From the NCBI RefSeq assembly GCF_002777255.1, contig NZ_CP017634.1, positions 372,001-436,000 on the forward strand: a DNA stretch of 64,000 nucleotides. The letters are read 5' to 3'. The notes beneath the pieces were generated by a model. It saw nothing but the letters and a program-made list of their open reading frames with translations. It was not told the origin of the DNA and ran no database searches. Below, piece after piece: positions 17,123 through 24,059 of the stretch. The position numbers and the translations under genes are program-made. The first letter of the stretch is position 1. Each line of letters begins with the position of its first letter. This DNA comes from Candidatus Formimonas warabiya (GTDB lineage: Bacteria > Bacillota > Dehalobacteriia > Dehalobacteriales > Dehalobacteriaceae).

Positions 17123-19477
17123 TTATCCTGATCGGCGGCATGATAATCTCATAATCTGATCTACCATTAAAGCGGCGCTGTAGGTTGCCGCTTTTTTGGC
17201 AAAGGGCGTGACGTTGATGAAAACCACGATAGGTAAAGTCCATTCCAGCAGGGCGAGGAGATAGGGGATGATATCGGTTTCGAAGATCACCGCGGTTTTG
17301 GCATATTTGCGGATTCGGCAGATCATCTGATAAGCTTTTTTCATCGTGGGGTCGTCTCCCGAATAGGAGAATGGAGGCGCCTCATCCAGAGAATTTACCT
17401 GCGCCAGGGCTTTCTCCAGTTCCAGAAAAGATACCAGGTCGGCTTCACTACCCATGCGGGTCATTTCGAATTTGAATATCGGTTCCAAACGGGCGAAGTC
17501 GGAGACGATATTTCTGGGCCTGGTCTCCGAAAAATCAATGATATAGACATTGTCCTGTTCATCCAGGAGGATGTTCTGCATGTTTAAATCCCCGTGGTTA
17601 ATACCCGTATACCAGAGCTGGGAAACAGATTGGCGGGCGGGATACTCATGTTTCAAGAAATGATAGGGATTGGGAAGGGTCAAACCTAATTCCGGACAAT
17701 CAATAGTCGCTGCCTGGGCTGAAATTCCCAATTCTTTTTCCGCCGCATCGAATATCATGGGGAATAGGGGCAGCGGATTGTGTTCCTGATAGGGTTTGAT
17801 CATTTCCCAGCGGGGCTGGCCATACCAGGGTTTGAGGATGCGCGTAAAGATTTTATCGAAGAGCGGTATCAATTCCTCAACCGGTTTTTCCCGGAAGCGG
17901 TTGGTCAACCAGCTCAGATTACTGTCCGGGCCGCTGATGCCCACAAAGCTATAGCGCATGCCGGTTGAGGCCCCGCAGGTGCTCTGCCCCATAATGGTCG
18001 TGGAGTTGTTCAGAATATATCCGTGCACGTATTTTTGATGGTTTTGAATTTCTTGTTCAATCAGGGAAGTTGGCCCCAGCTTTAAGACGGTGGGCAGCAT
18101 GCGGCGGTTATCATGATCATAGGCGCTTACTCGGAAGGGCTTGCCCGGGCTGAATCCCCCGGTCAATGGTTCCAGAACCACACGGCAGGCATCGGTATAA
18201 AGCCGGCGGGTAATGATCTCCCATTCTTCCGGGAAGGTTATGTCTCCTTTTACTTCGACCTGCAATTGTTTTTCTTTCCCGGAGCGTATTTGCCCGGGAA
18301 TAAAGAACCAGACCCGTCCTTCGGTGAGGGCTGCATTCTCATCCGCCATCATTACATCCTGCATTAATTCCAGGTCTGTGCAGTACTTCATGACCTCCCC
18401 GGGCATTTGAATATTGTTCCAGTCAAGCAGGTCTGTGAACAAAAGAACGTTGCCCAGGAAAAATTCTTCTCCCGGTTTTATTCCCCGCTGGGCCAGGAAG
18501 ATGGAGAGATGTTCATCCGCTTTCCAGCCTGCATCAGCACCGAGGCCAAACAGCATCATGGTTTGCGGTCCAGCCAGTTCCCGGCCGAGGGGCCGGTTAT
18601 TGATCAAGTCCTCGTAATTATGATAATAGCTTGCACTACCCGGTTGAATCTGCCCTAGGACTACCAAGCCCAGCAGAGCGGCATCCTGCCCCTTTTCCCG
18701 AAGTTTGGCAATAATCAGATTTTGGATTTCGCGCACATGAACCGGCCTGCCCGGCGGCAAGTCCAGCTTCCCCCAGGGCTGCCCGCTGAAGCCTGCTGCG
18801 GCGGCAACGTACATAAGAGCTTCCCGGGGATCTTTAACCACCATAAAATCCGGCTGGTTATATGTATCCGCCGGCAATACACCTGCCATTTTCTCCAGGG
18901 CAATAAACGACCCTAGTCCTTCAAAGGCGCTAACCCGGTCAAAACCCAGTCCCCCTATCCCCCAGGCCATATTAAGATCCTCCAGGCTGGCGGTCATGAG
19001 CTCGGCACTGGTTAAATTCCGTAGGGAGGCGCTTTTAAGAGGATTCCAGATATCCAGGTAACATGATTGTGCCGCCAGACTCTGCCAGGTGCATTCCCGG
19101 TTTAAGGCGTTAAAACTATGGGCATTGTCTAACGAGTACTCCTTATTTATTGAGGCCAGAGCCTCGGACATCTCTTTGGCCTGTCCGAATAGCTGTAAGA
19201 CTCCGGTGGTTTCCAGGACTAATTTGACATCACGGTTTAACCCGATCAGGATAAGCTTACCTCCAACCCCAATGATCTTTTTGCCGTATTTAATCAGGGA
19301 GCGAATTCCGGCGCTGGATAAATAGACAACATGAGTAAAATCGATGAGCCATTGTTTTTCATCTTTAATGCGGGCTTCCACTTCCTGATCAAAAAGCTGG
19401 GCGCCCAAGCCGTCAAACCGCCCCTGCAGGTAAATCCGGGCGATGTCTTCCTGTGTGGCGACAGAAACTTCAAGCAC
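17123..19477 (-). CDS. STAS domain - unknown middle domain - APH-type kinase fusion
   Basis: A 784-residue fusion. Residues 1-112 are a STAS (SpoIIAA/RsbV-like) domain with FTHVVYLSSAGIRSLI, where the serine of the SSAG motif is the usual phosphoacceptor of an RsbW kinase. Residues about 150-420 form a domain I do not recognise (WGIGGLGFDRVSAFEGLGSF, GKLDLPPGRPVHVREIQNLI). From about 440 to 700 a kinase-like domain has a candidate ATP lysine in LPTVLKLGPTSLIEQE, then HGDLNMQNILLD near 625 and IIDFSETRPRN, an aminoglycoside-phosphotransferase-type catalytic core. GTG start with GAAAGGAG upstream. It is divergent from an RsbW-like gene, suggesting a partner-switching module with a second kinase input. 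The substrate is unknown. Confidence 0.7.
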   Translation of the reverse strand: MLEVSVATQEDIARIYLQGRFDGLGAQLFDQEVEARIKDEKQWLIDFTHVVYLSSAGIRSLIKYGKKIIGVGGKLILIGLNRDVKLVLETTGVLQLFGQAKEMSEALASINKEYSLDNAHSFNALNRECTWQSLAAQSCYLDIWNPLKSASLRNLTSAELMTASLEDLNMAWGIGGLGFDRVSAFEGLGSFIALEKMAGVLPADTYNQPDFMVVKDPREALMYVAAAAGFSGQPWGKLDLPPGRPVHVREIQNLIIAKLREKGQDAALLGLVVLGQIQPGSASYYHNYEDLINNRPLGRELAGPQTMMLFGLGADAGWKADEHLSIFLAQRGIKPGEEFFLGNVLLFTDLLDWNNIQMPGEVMKYCTDLELMQDVMMADENAALTEGRVWFFIPGQIRSGKEKQLQVEVKGDITFPEEWEIITRRLYTDACRVVLEPLTGGFSPGKPFRVSAYDHDNRRMLPTVLKLGPTSLIEQEIQNHQKYVHGYILNNSTTIMGQSTCGASTGMRYSFVGISGPDSNLSWLTNRFREKPVEELIPLFDKIFTRILKPWYGQPRWEMIKPYQEHNPLPLFPMIFDAAEKELGISAQAATIDCPELGLTLPNPYHFLKHEYPARQSVSQLWYTGINHGDLNMQNILLDEQDNVYIIDFSETRPRNIVSDFARLEPIFKFEMTRMGSEADLVSFLELEKALAQVNSLDEAPPFSYSGDDPTMKKAYQMICRIRKYAKTAVIFETDIIPYLLALLEWTLPIVVFINVTPFAKKAATYSAALMVDQIMRLSCRRSG

Positions 19478-19611
19478 GGTCTATTCTCCTTTCGACTTTT
19501 TTAAAGATGTTCGCTTTCATTTACTAAAAACCTTTTGAACGTAAAAAAATTGCTATAATTATCCATGGGATTAAGCAAAAACTGTTATAATTATTCAAGG
19601 AGATTTAAGAT

Positions 19612-19740
19612 ATGACAGCCTTGCTTGAGGGTGAGCAAAATGTGCAATCCATTAGCCGGAAAAATTTAGACGAGGAGGATTTATATATGAAAAAAAGGCT
19701 GGGAAAAATAAGTTTGAAGAGATCTGACCGGGAGGGATGA
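19612..19740 (+). CDS. Short leader ORF (42 aa) before the RsbW-like gene
   Basis: An open frame MTALLEGEQNVQSISRKN... of 42 residues, too short for usual gene calls. AAGGAG lies eight bases before its ATG. Its TGA ends two bases before the RsbW start, so translation is probably coupled. A second in-frame ATG at 19687 has its own GAGGAGGAT site and would give a 17-residue basic peptide. Whether it is a functional peptide or a translational leader is open; no family is recognised. Confidence 0.45.
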   Translation: MTALLEGEQNVQSISRKNLDEEDLYMKKRLGKISLKRSDREG

Positions 19741-19742
19741 AT

Positions 19743-20159
19743 TTGAAACATGTGCATGTTTGCTTGAAAAATAAGCTTGAAGAGATTCCAACCCTGGCCC
19801 AGACCATTGAGGATTTCGCCGCCGCCAATAATCTGCCGGACCAGCCGATTTTTCAAGTGAATCTATGCTTGGATGAATTGCTGACCAATACCATCAGCTA
19901 TGGTTTCCCGGAGGGCGGCGAACACGAAATCACGGTGGAAATCGATCTGCAGGGGAAAACGCTGGTGATTGCAACCCGTGATGACGGACTGGCCTTCAAT
20001 CCCCTGGAACAGTCGGAGCCGGATACGGGTCAGAGCCTTGAAGAGCGGCCGATTGGAGGCCTGGGCATTCATCTGGTGCGCACTATGATGGACGAAATTG
20101 AGTACCGGTATGAGTCAGGCCAAAATGTGCTGGTAATGAAAAAACAGATCAAGAATTAA
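19743..20159 (+). CDS. RsbW/SpoIIAB-like anti-sigma factor serine kinase
   Basis: A 138-residue GHKL ATPase of the RsbW/SpoIIAB class, which phosphorylates a STAS antagonist and may sequester a sigma factor. The N-box is NLCLDELLTNTISYGFP, the G1 box ATRDDGLAFNP and the G2 box PIGGLGIHLVRTMMDEI; all ATP-site residues are present. ATG 19737 is in frame but directly abuts the GGAGGG site, so TTG 19743, six bases after it, is preferred. The obvious STAS partner is the N-terminus of the divergent fusion at 17123. No sigma-factor gene is near, so its output may be a phosphorylation switch on the neighbouring kinase or permease. Confidence 0.88.
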   Translation: MKHVHVCLKNKLEEIPTLAQTIEDFAAANNLPDQPIFQVNLCLDELLTNTISYGFPEGGEHEITVEIDLQGKTLVIATRDDGLAFNPLEQSEPDTGQSLEERPIGGLGIHLVRTMMDEIEYRYESGQNVLVMKKQIKN

Positions 20160-20292
20160 TCGGATTCGTTTTATGCTCCTTGAGATATATTTCCAATAAG
20201 GTAATCATGGGCGCCAGCTCATCGACAAAGTTTTGTACTAAGGTACAGTATACATTATAATAGTAATTTGCTAATATAGAAATGATAGGCAT
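20149..20292 (-). pseudogene. Possible C-terminal gene remnant (47 codons)
   Basis: On the minus strand an open frame reads MPIISILANYYYNVYCTL... and ends in a charged tail of natural appearance, with its stop overlapping the 3' end of the RsbW-like gene. There is no strong ribosome binding site. It may be a decayed fragment or chance; I do not recognise it. Confidence 0.25.
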
Positions 20293-20349
20293 TGCTGGTC
20301 GGCCTTTGCAAAAAAGCCGGCTGATTTAACCTGACTAACTTGGCTTACT

Positions 20350-20402
20350 CTGTATTCGCAGTTCTAAGGTTTGGTAAAAAGCAACCAAACCTTAGAACTT
20401 GC
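20350..20402. repeat. Hairpin module 1 of the intergenic array
   Basis: A perfect 14-bp inverted repeat (TTCTAAGGTTTGGT, 20362-20375, with its complement at 20384-20397), flanked by GCAGTTCTAA on the left and TTAGAACTTGC on the right. The left flank CTGTATTCGCAGTTCTAA recurs at 20547-20564 with one difference. Confidence 0.7.
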
Positions 20403-20408
20403 TTCAGT

Positions 20409-20508
20409 CTCCCGCCATCAGCGGTCAGGGGACACACTCATTGGGGACATTCCTCTGTAAGAGGTGTGTCCCCTGACCGCTATAGGAATGTCCCCAAATA
20501 TGCGGGAG
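20409..20508. repeat. Interlocked inverted repeats (pseudoknot-topology element)
   Basis: Outer arms CTCCCGC (20409) and GCGGGAG (20502) enclose arm A (20420-20437, 18 bp) and arm B (20441-20454, 14 bp), then A' (20464-20481) and B' (20484-20497). Both pairs are perfect and interleaved in the order A-B-A'-B'. A and B share the core GGGGACA, so a nested alternative pairing (A with B', B with A', 7 bp each) also exists. Confidence 0.75.
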
Positions 20509-20534
20509 TCCAACGCCAACTAAGTCATGCATTT

Positions 20535-20653
20535 GCAGTTCTCACGCTGTATTAGCAGTTCTAAAACTTGCTAAGAAAACCACTTAGCAAGTTAAGAACT
20601 TGCGTCAAAATTCGGATGGAGTAAAAGAATCTCCATCTGAATTAAGAACTTGC
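20535..20653. repeat. Hairpin modules 2 and 3 of the intergenic array
   Basis: AACTTGCTAAG (20565-20575) pairs with CTTAGCAAGTT (20583-20593). AATTCGGATGGAG (20609-20621) pairs with CTCCATCTGAATT (20631-20643) with one G-T mismatch. Each ends in TTAAGAACTTGC, and GCAGTTCT stands on the left of the first. No gene is seen in 20160-20777 apart from the possible remnant. Confidence 0.7.
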
Positions 20654-20777
20654 TTTAATGAAGGGCAGGCGGAGAGGCCTCTGATAGCCGCCCTGGTCCG
20701 TGAATAGAAGGGGTTCCCGGATGAAAACATAACCCGTCGGACGGATTAATTGCGTTCATTTTGAAGGAGTGATTTTA

Positions 20778-22502
20778 TTGTCCGGCAAAGCACCCGTTAA
20801 ACCGCTCAACATTCTCTACGGCGTTGACGACAAGCCGCCCCCGGTCATGACCCTGGTGCTGGCTATCCAGCATGTCTTACTCTTGACCGGCAACTTTATA
20901 TTTCCGGTCTTAATCGTCCAGTCTGTCCAAGGGCCCGGCGAGGTTACTCAAGGGATGATCAGTATGTCGATGATAGCCGGAGGGGTAGCTGCTATTATCC
21001 AGGCTTTAAATAAAGGGCCGGTCGGCTCCGGTTATCTTGTGACGGAGGGAGGGAGCGAACCGTATCTTCCGGCTGCTTTCCTGGCCGTCCAAACCGGTGG
21101 TTATCCCTTATTGTTCGGCATGACGATGGTTGCGGGCGTGTTCCAGGCTTTTATATCCCGCATTATTAAGCGAATCCGATTTCTGTTTCCGCCGGAAGTC
21201 ACCGGTGTGGTGGTTTTTATGGTTGGGGCCAGCATTGTTCCCGTTGCCGTAAGACTCTTTCTGGGCGTGGACGGCATGGCTGCCCCTGTTATAACGCCTC
21301 CCGGTCTGATTGTCGGCATAATTACCTTCGCTGTTATCGTGGGAACGAACATCTGGGGAAGGGGAAACCTGCAGCAATACTGTATGATTATCGGGATTAT
21401 TGCCGGGTACATTTTGTCCTACTTTTTCGGTTTTTTCACACCGGATAATTTTGCCCAGCTTCGTCAGTCTCCCTGGCTGGACTTGCCTAATGTCGGCTAC
21501 CTCGGCTGGTCCTTTGACATCCGGATTTTGGTTCCTTTTTTAATTGCCGCGGTCTGTGCTTCATTAAAATGTGTCGGTGACCTTACCACCTGCCAAAAGA
21601 TCAACGACGCCAATTGGAAACGCCCGGAAATGAATAATATCAGCAAAGGAATCCTGGCTGAAGCGGTCAAAACTGTTTTCGGGGCCCTAACCGGCGGCCT
21701 GGCCCATACCACATCGTCCTCCAATATCGGTCTTTCCCTGGCTACCGGGGCTACCAGCCGTGTCATTGCCTATGTTACCGGCGGTCTCATGATTCTCATG
21801 GCCTTTTTCCCTAAAATGGCCGCCTTCTTTGCCGTTATGCCCCAGCCGGTGATGGGAGCGAGTTTGATCTTTTGTATCACTTTTATGCTTTTATCCGGCA
21901 TTCAGATCATTTTGTCCCGCATGATTGATACCCGTAAGACCATTGTGATCGGCACCGCGATCGCATTCGGGATCAGCGTGGATATGATGCCGGGCTTATA
22001 CAGCAATCTGCCTGCTGCCTTGCAGCCTCTTTTCAGTTCTTCCCTGACAGTAGCTACGCTGACCGTTCTTATTTTGAATCTTATTTTCCGCATTGGCATC
22101 GCCCAGAAGAAAACAATCCAACTGTTTCCGGGGGAAGAGAATAATAAAAAGATTTTCGATTTTATGGAAACCCAGGGCGGCGCCTGGGCGGCCCGGCGCG
22201 AAGTTGTACTCCGGGCGGCAGCGGCTATGAACGAATTTATCGAATCGGCAGCTTCCCTGGAATTATCTGCCGAACCTATCGCCATGGAAGTGGTATTTGA
22301 TGAGTTTAATCTGGATATTAACATTTCTTACTGCGGCATATTGATGGAATTTCCCCAGATACGCCCGGGTGAGCAGGATTTATTGGCAGATGAAAACGCC
22401 TTTATAAAACTTTCGGGATATTTAATGCGCCATTACGCCGACCGGATCAAGTCGGAATACAAAGACGGCAGGTGTTTCATTCAGTTCCATTTTGACCACT
22501 AA
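20778..22502 (+). CDS. SLC23 (xanthine/uracil) permease with C-terminal degenerate RsbW-like domain
   Basis: A 574-residue protein. Residues 1-430 are a nucleobase:cation symporter-2 permease of about 14 helices, with VTEGGSEPYLPAAFLA near the start and the GALTGGLAHTTSSSNIGL block resembling the substrate loop of PbuX/UraA. The tail from about 450 is soluble. It has AAAMNEFIESA in the place of the RsbW N-box, ISYCGILMEF in the place of the DxGxxF G1 box, and LSGYLMRHYADRI closely matching LGIHLVRTMMDEI of the upstream RsbW protein. The catalytic Asn and Asp are lost, so it is probably a non-catalytic adaptor. TTG 20778 follows AAGGAG by eight bases and is preferred to GTG 20769. No purine riboswitch is seen upstream. 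Confidence 0.8.
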   Translation: MSGKAPVKPLNILYGVDDKPPPVMTLVLAIQHVLLLTGNFIFPVLIVQSVQGPGEVTQGMISMSMIAGGVAAIIQALNKGPVGSGYLVTEGGSEPYLPAAFLAVQTGGYPLLFGMTMVAGVFQAFISRIIKRIRFLFPPEVTGVVVFMVGASIVPVAVRLFLGVDGMAAPVITPPGLIVGIITFAVIVGTNIWGRGNLQQYCMIIGIIAGYILSYFFGFFTPDNFAQLRQSPWLDLPNVGYLGWSFDIRILVPFLIAAVCASLKCVGDLTTCQKINDANWKRPEMNNISKGILAEAVKTVFGALTGGLAHTTSSSNIGLSLATGATSRVIAYVTGGLMILMAFFPKMAAFFAVMPQPVMGASLIFCITFMLLSGIQIILSRMIDTRKTIVIGTAIAFGISVDMMPGLYSNLPAALQPLFSSSLTVATLTVLILNLIFRIGIAQKKTIQLFPGEENNKKIFDFMETQGGAWAARREVVLRAAAAMNEFIESAASLELSAEPIAMEVVFDEFNLDINISYCGILMEFPQIRPGEQDLLADENAFIKLSGYLMRHYADRIKSEYKDGRCFIQFHFDH

Positions 22503-22547
22503 GCTATCTTTAATGCGGGCTTGGCATAAAGACACAGGTAATGGAGG

Positions 22548-22573
22548 GAGGACGGAAATAGGTCCTCTTTTTT
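22548..22573 (+). terminator. Terminator of the permease gene
   Basis: GAGGAC, loop GGAAATAG, GTCCTC followed by TTTTTT. Confidence 0.85.
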
Positions 22574-22582
22574 GTTGCTTTT

Positions 22583-22605
22583 GGGGATCCCCCTTAACCC
22601 GGTAC
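22583..22605. repeat. Terminator-associated palindromic repeat, degenerate copy
   Basis: GGGGATCCCCC followed by TTAACCCGGTAC, ten bases after a terminator T-tract, with the same GGATCC / GGTAC building blocks as copy 1. Confidence 0.4.
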
Positions 22606-22739
22606 TTTTTTAAACCTAAATGGGATGGTGACCCGGGATATCTGGTACTGTTTATTTTCAGGGCATTTATGCTAAAATAAAATTACAGGTAGCTTTTGGG
22701 AGATAGTTCGGCCAAGAAATAACGGGTAAGGAGAACGAT

Positions 22740-22985
22740 ATGAAAATCAGGATCGCCAAAAAAAACAAAAGAAACACCACAATTTATGGTTATTTAGGAT
22801 TTTTAGGTTTTATGGGGTTTCAAGCTTTTTTAGCCGATAATCCCTGGCTCTTATTTTTTTTCTGTTATTTTGGCTTTTTTTCCTATTTCGGACACTACAA
22901 CCAAAGGTTGAAGTATCTGGGATTTCTCGGGATGATTGGATTAATCGTTGGCATACTAGGTGTCACAGGCATCATCAAGGTGTAA
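22740..22985 (+). CDS. Small membrane protein (DUF3796-like)
   Basis: An 81-residue protein with three hydrophobic stretches and a basic N-terminus (KIRIAKKNKRN). The GYLGFLGFMGFQAFL repeat and KYLGFLGMIGLIVG resemble the small clostridial DUF3796 membrane proteins of unknown function. Such proteins are often next to HTH regulators, but none is adjacent here. ATG 22740 has AAGGAG seven bases upstream. The family name is a likeness judged by eye. Confidence 0.6.
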   Translation: MKIRIAKKNKRNTTIYGYLGFLGFMGFQAFLADNPWLLFFFCYFGFFSYFGHYNQRLKYLGFLGMIGLIVGILGVTGIIKV

Positions 22986-23014
22986 GGACCCTGCTGTGAA
23001 AAAGGAAGATGATC

Positions 23015-23647
23015 ATGGAAAAATTTCTTACGCTCCATAAATATGGCGAAGCGAGACTGATAGAAAAAAAGTCCCTATTCATTGGACAGGCTGCTCCCGC
23101 ATTAAATGAAAGAGAGGCTTTAGACTTTATTGATCATGTTAAAGAAAAATACCATGATGCCCATCACCATGCTTTTGCCTACCTGATCGGAGAAAATGAA
23201 GAAATACAACGATATCATGATGGAGGAGAACCGTCCGGGACCGCAGGACGACCGGTATTTGAAATGATAAGAACCGGGCAGCTTACAAATGTTGTGATCG
23301 TCGTAACCCGGTATTTTGGCGGCACTTTATTAGGAACAGGAGGATTGGTGCGGGCTTACGGGACCGCGGCCCATCAAGCAGTGCAAAAGGCGGGGATCAT
23401 TGAAAAAGCTTTGGGCCGGGAAATTTTTACGGAGATTGAATATCATTTGGAGGGCAAAGTCCGGAACTATCTTTCCCGTGCGGGAGTTTTCCTCAAGAGC
23501 ATTTCCTATGCCGATAAAGTGTACATAGTCTGTTATCTGAAAGCTGCTGAAGTGGAAAGCTTTCTGGAGGACTTAAATGATATCTCCCATGGTTCAGCAA
23601 AAATTGATTTGGGCAATGAATTATTTTTTAACCTCCATGAAGAATGA
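23015..23647 (+). CDS. yigZ: YigZ/IMPACT-family protein
   Basis: A 211-residue member of the YigZ/YvyE (IMPACT) family. It carries HHHAFAYLIGENEEIQRYHDGGEPSGTAGRP and VVTRYFGGTLLGTGGLVRAYG, the highly conserved centre of the domain, plus the C-terminal ferredoxin-like DUF1949 part. In eukaryotes the relative regulates translation; the bacterial role is unsettled. ATG 23015 lies six bases after AAAGGAAG, whereas ATG 23009 touches it, so 23015 is preferred. The SASP gene follows 42 bases later. Confidence 0.92.
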   Translation: MEKFLTLHKYGEARLIEKKSLFIGQAAPALNEREALDFIDHVKEKYHDAHHHAFAYLIGENEEIQRYHDGGEPSGTAGRPVFEMIRTGQLTNVVIVVTRYFGGTLLGTGGLVRAYGTAAHQAVQKAGIIEKALGREIFTEIEYHLEGKVRNYLSRAGVFLKSISYADKVYIVCYLKAAEVESFLEDLNDISHGSAKIDLGNELFFNLHEE

Positions 23648-23689
23648 AAAACGACTCCCCGGGCAAAGATATCGGGGGAGGTGCAGAGC

Positions 23690-23908
23690 TTGGATACACA
23701 AATTAATCCGTCCAGAAAAAGTAGGGTGAAAAAGACCCCTGATCATGTGGAAAAATTAAAGCTGGAGATTGCAGAAGAACTTGGTTTGTTGGACAAAGTG
23801 AGAACATCCGGTTGGGCCGGCTTAAGTGCGGCAGAAACCGGGAAAATAGGAGGACTGCTGACAAAAAGGATGAGAGGGCAGCAAGTAAAAAAAGATTATC
23901 CTAATTAA
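23690..23908 (+). CDS. Alpha/beta-type small acid-soluble spore protein
   Basis: A 72-residue SASP that coats DNA in the dormant spore. It has the two conserved helices: VEKLKLEIAEELGLLDKV, and a second block GGLLTKRM after the GWAGLSAAETGKIGG turn where the canonical protein has GxLxxKxxGxIGGxMVK. TTG 23690 follows GGGGGAGG by seven bases and is preferred over GTG 23681. Expression would be under sigma-G in the forespore, but no clear promoter was found. It proves sporulation potential. A small CTCCCC/GGGGGAG hairpin (23655-23680) overlaps the ribosome binding site. Confidence 0.88.
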   Translation: MDTQINPSRKSRVKKTPDHVEKLKLEIAEELGLLDKVRTSGWAGLSAAETGKIGGLLTKRMRGQQVKKDYPN

Positions 23909-24059
23909 GCGAAATTTCAGCCAGGTAAAAAGATGTGCTCACGTGCGAGTGCATTTTTTTATGTGCGCATGGGATGAGAAATAAAAGTCGCCTGCCCATA
24001 GGAAAATTACCTTGATTGTAGAAGTATACATTCTTAAGTAACAATGGAGGCTTAAGAAA

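Noticed and set aside
16808-17131. 107-codon frame across the tRNA gene
   Set aside because: It reads through the promoter, tRNA and terminator and has no ribosome binding site.
20409-20508. Integron attC site
   Set aside because: The arms lack the GTTRRRY/RYYYAAC core sites and there is no integrase or cassette structure.
20350-20653. Possible CRISPR array
   Set aside because: The repeats are inverted hairpins of different sequence with only short shared flanks; there is no fixed direct-repeat and spacer pattern and no cas gene.
20160-20777. Purine riboswitch before the nucleobase permease
   Set aside because: I could not find the conserved three-way junction with loop-loop pairing; the structure present is of another kind.
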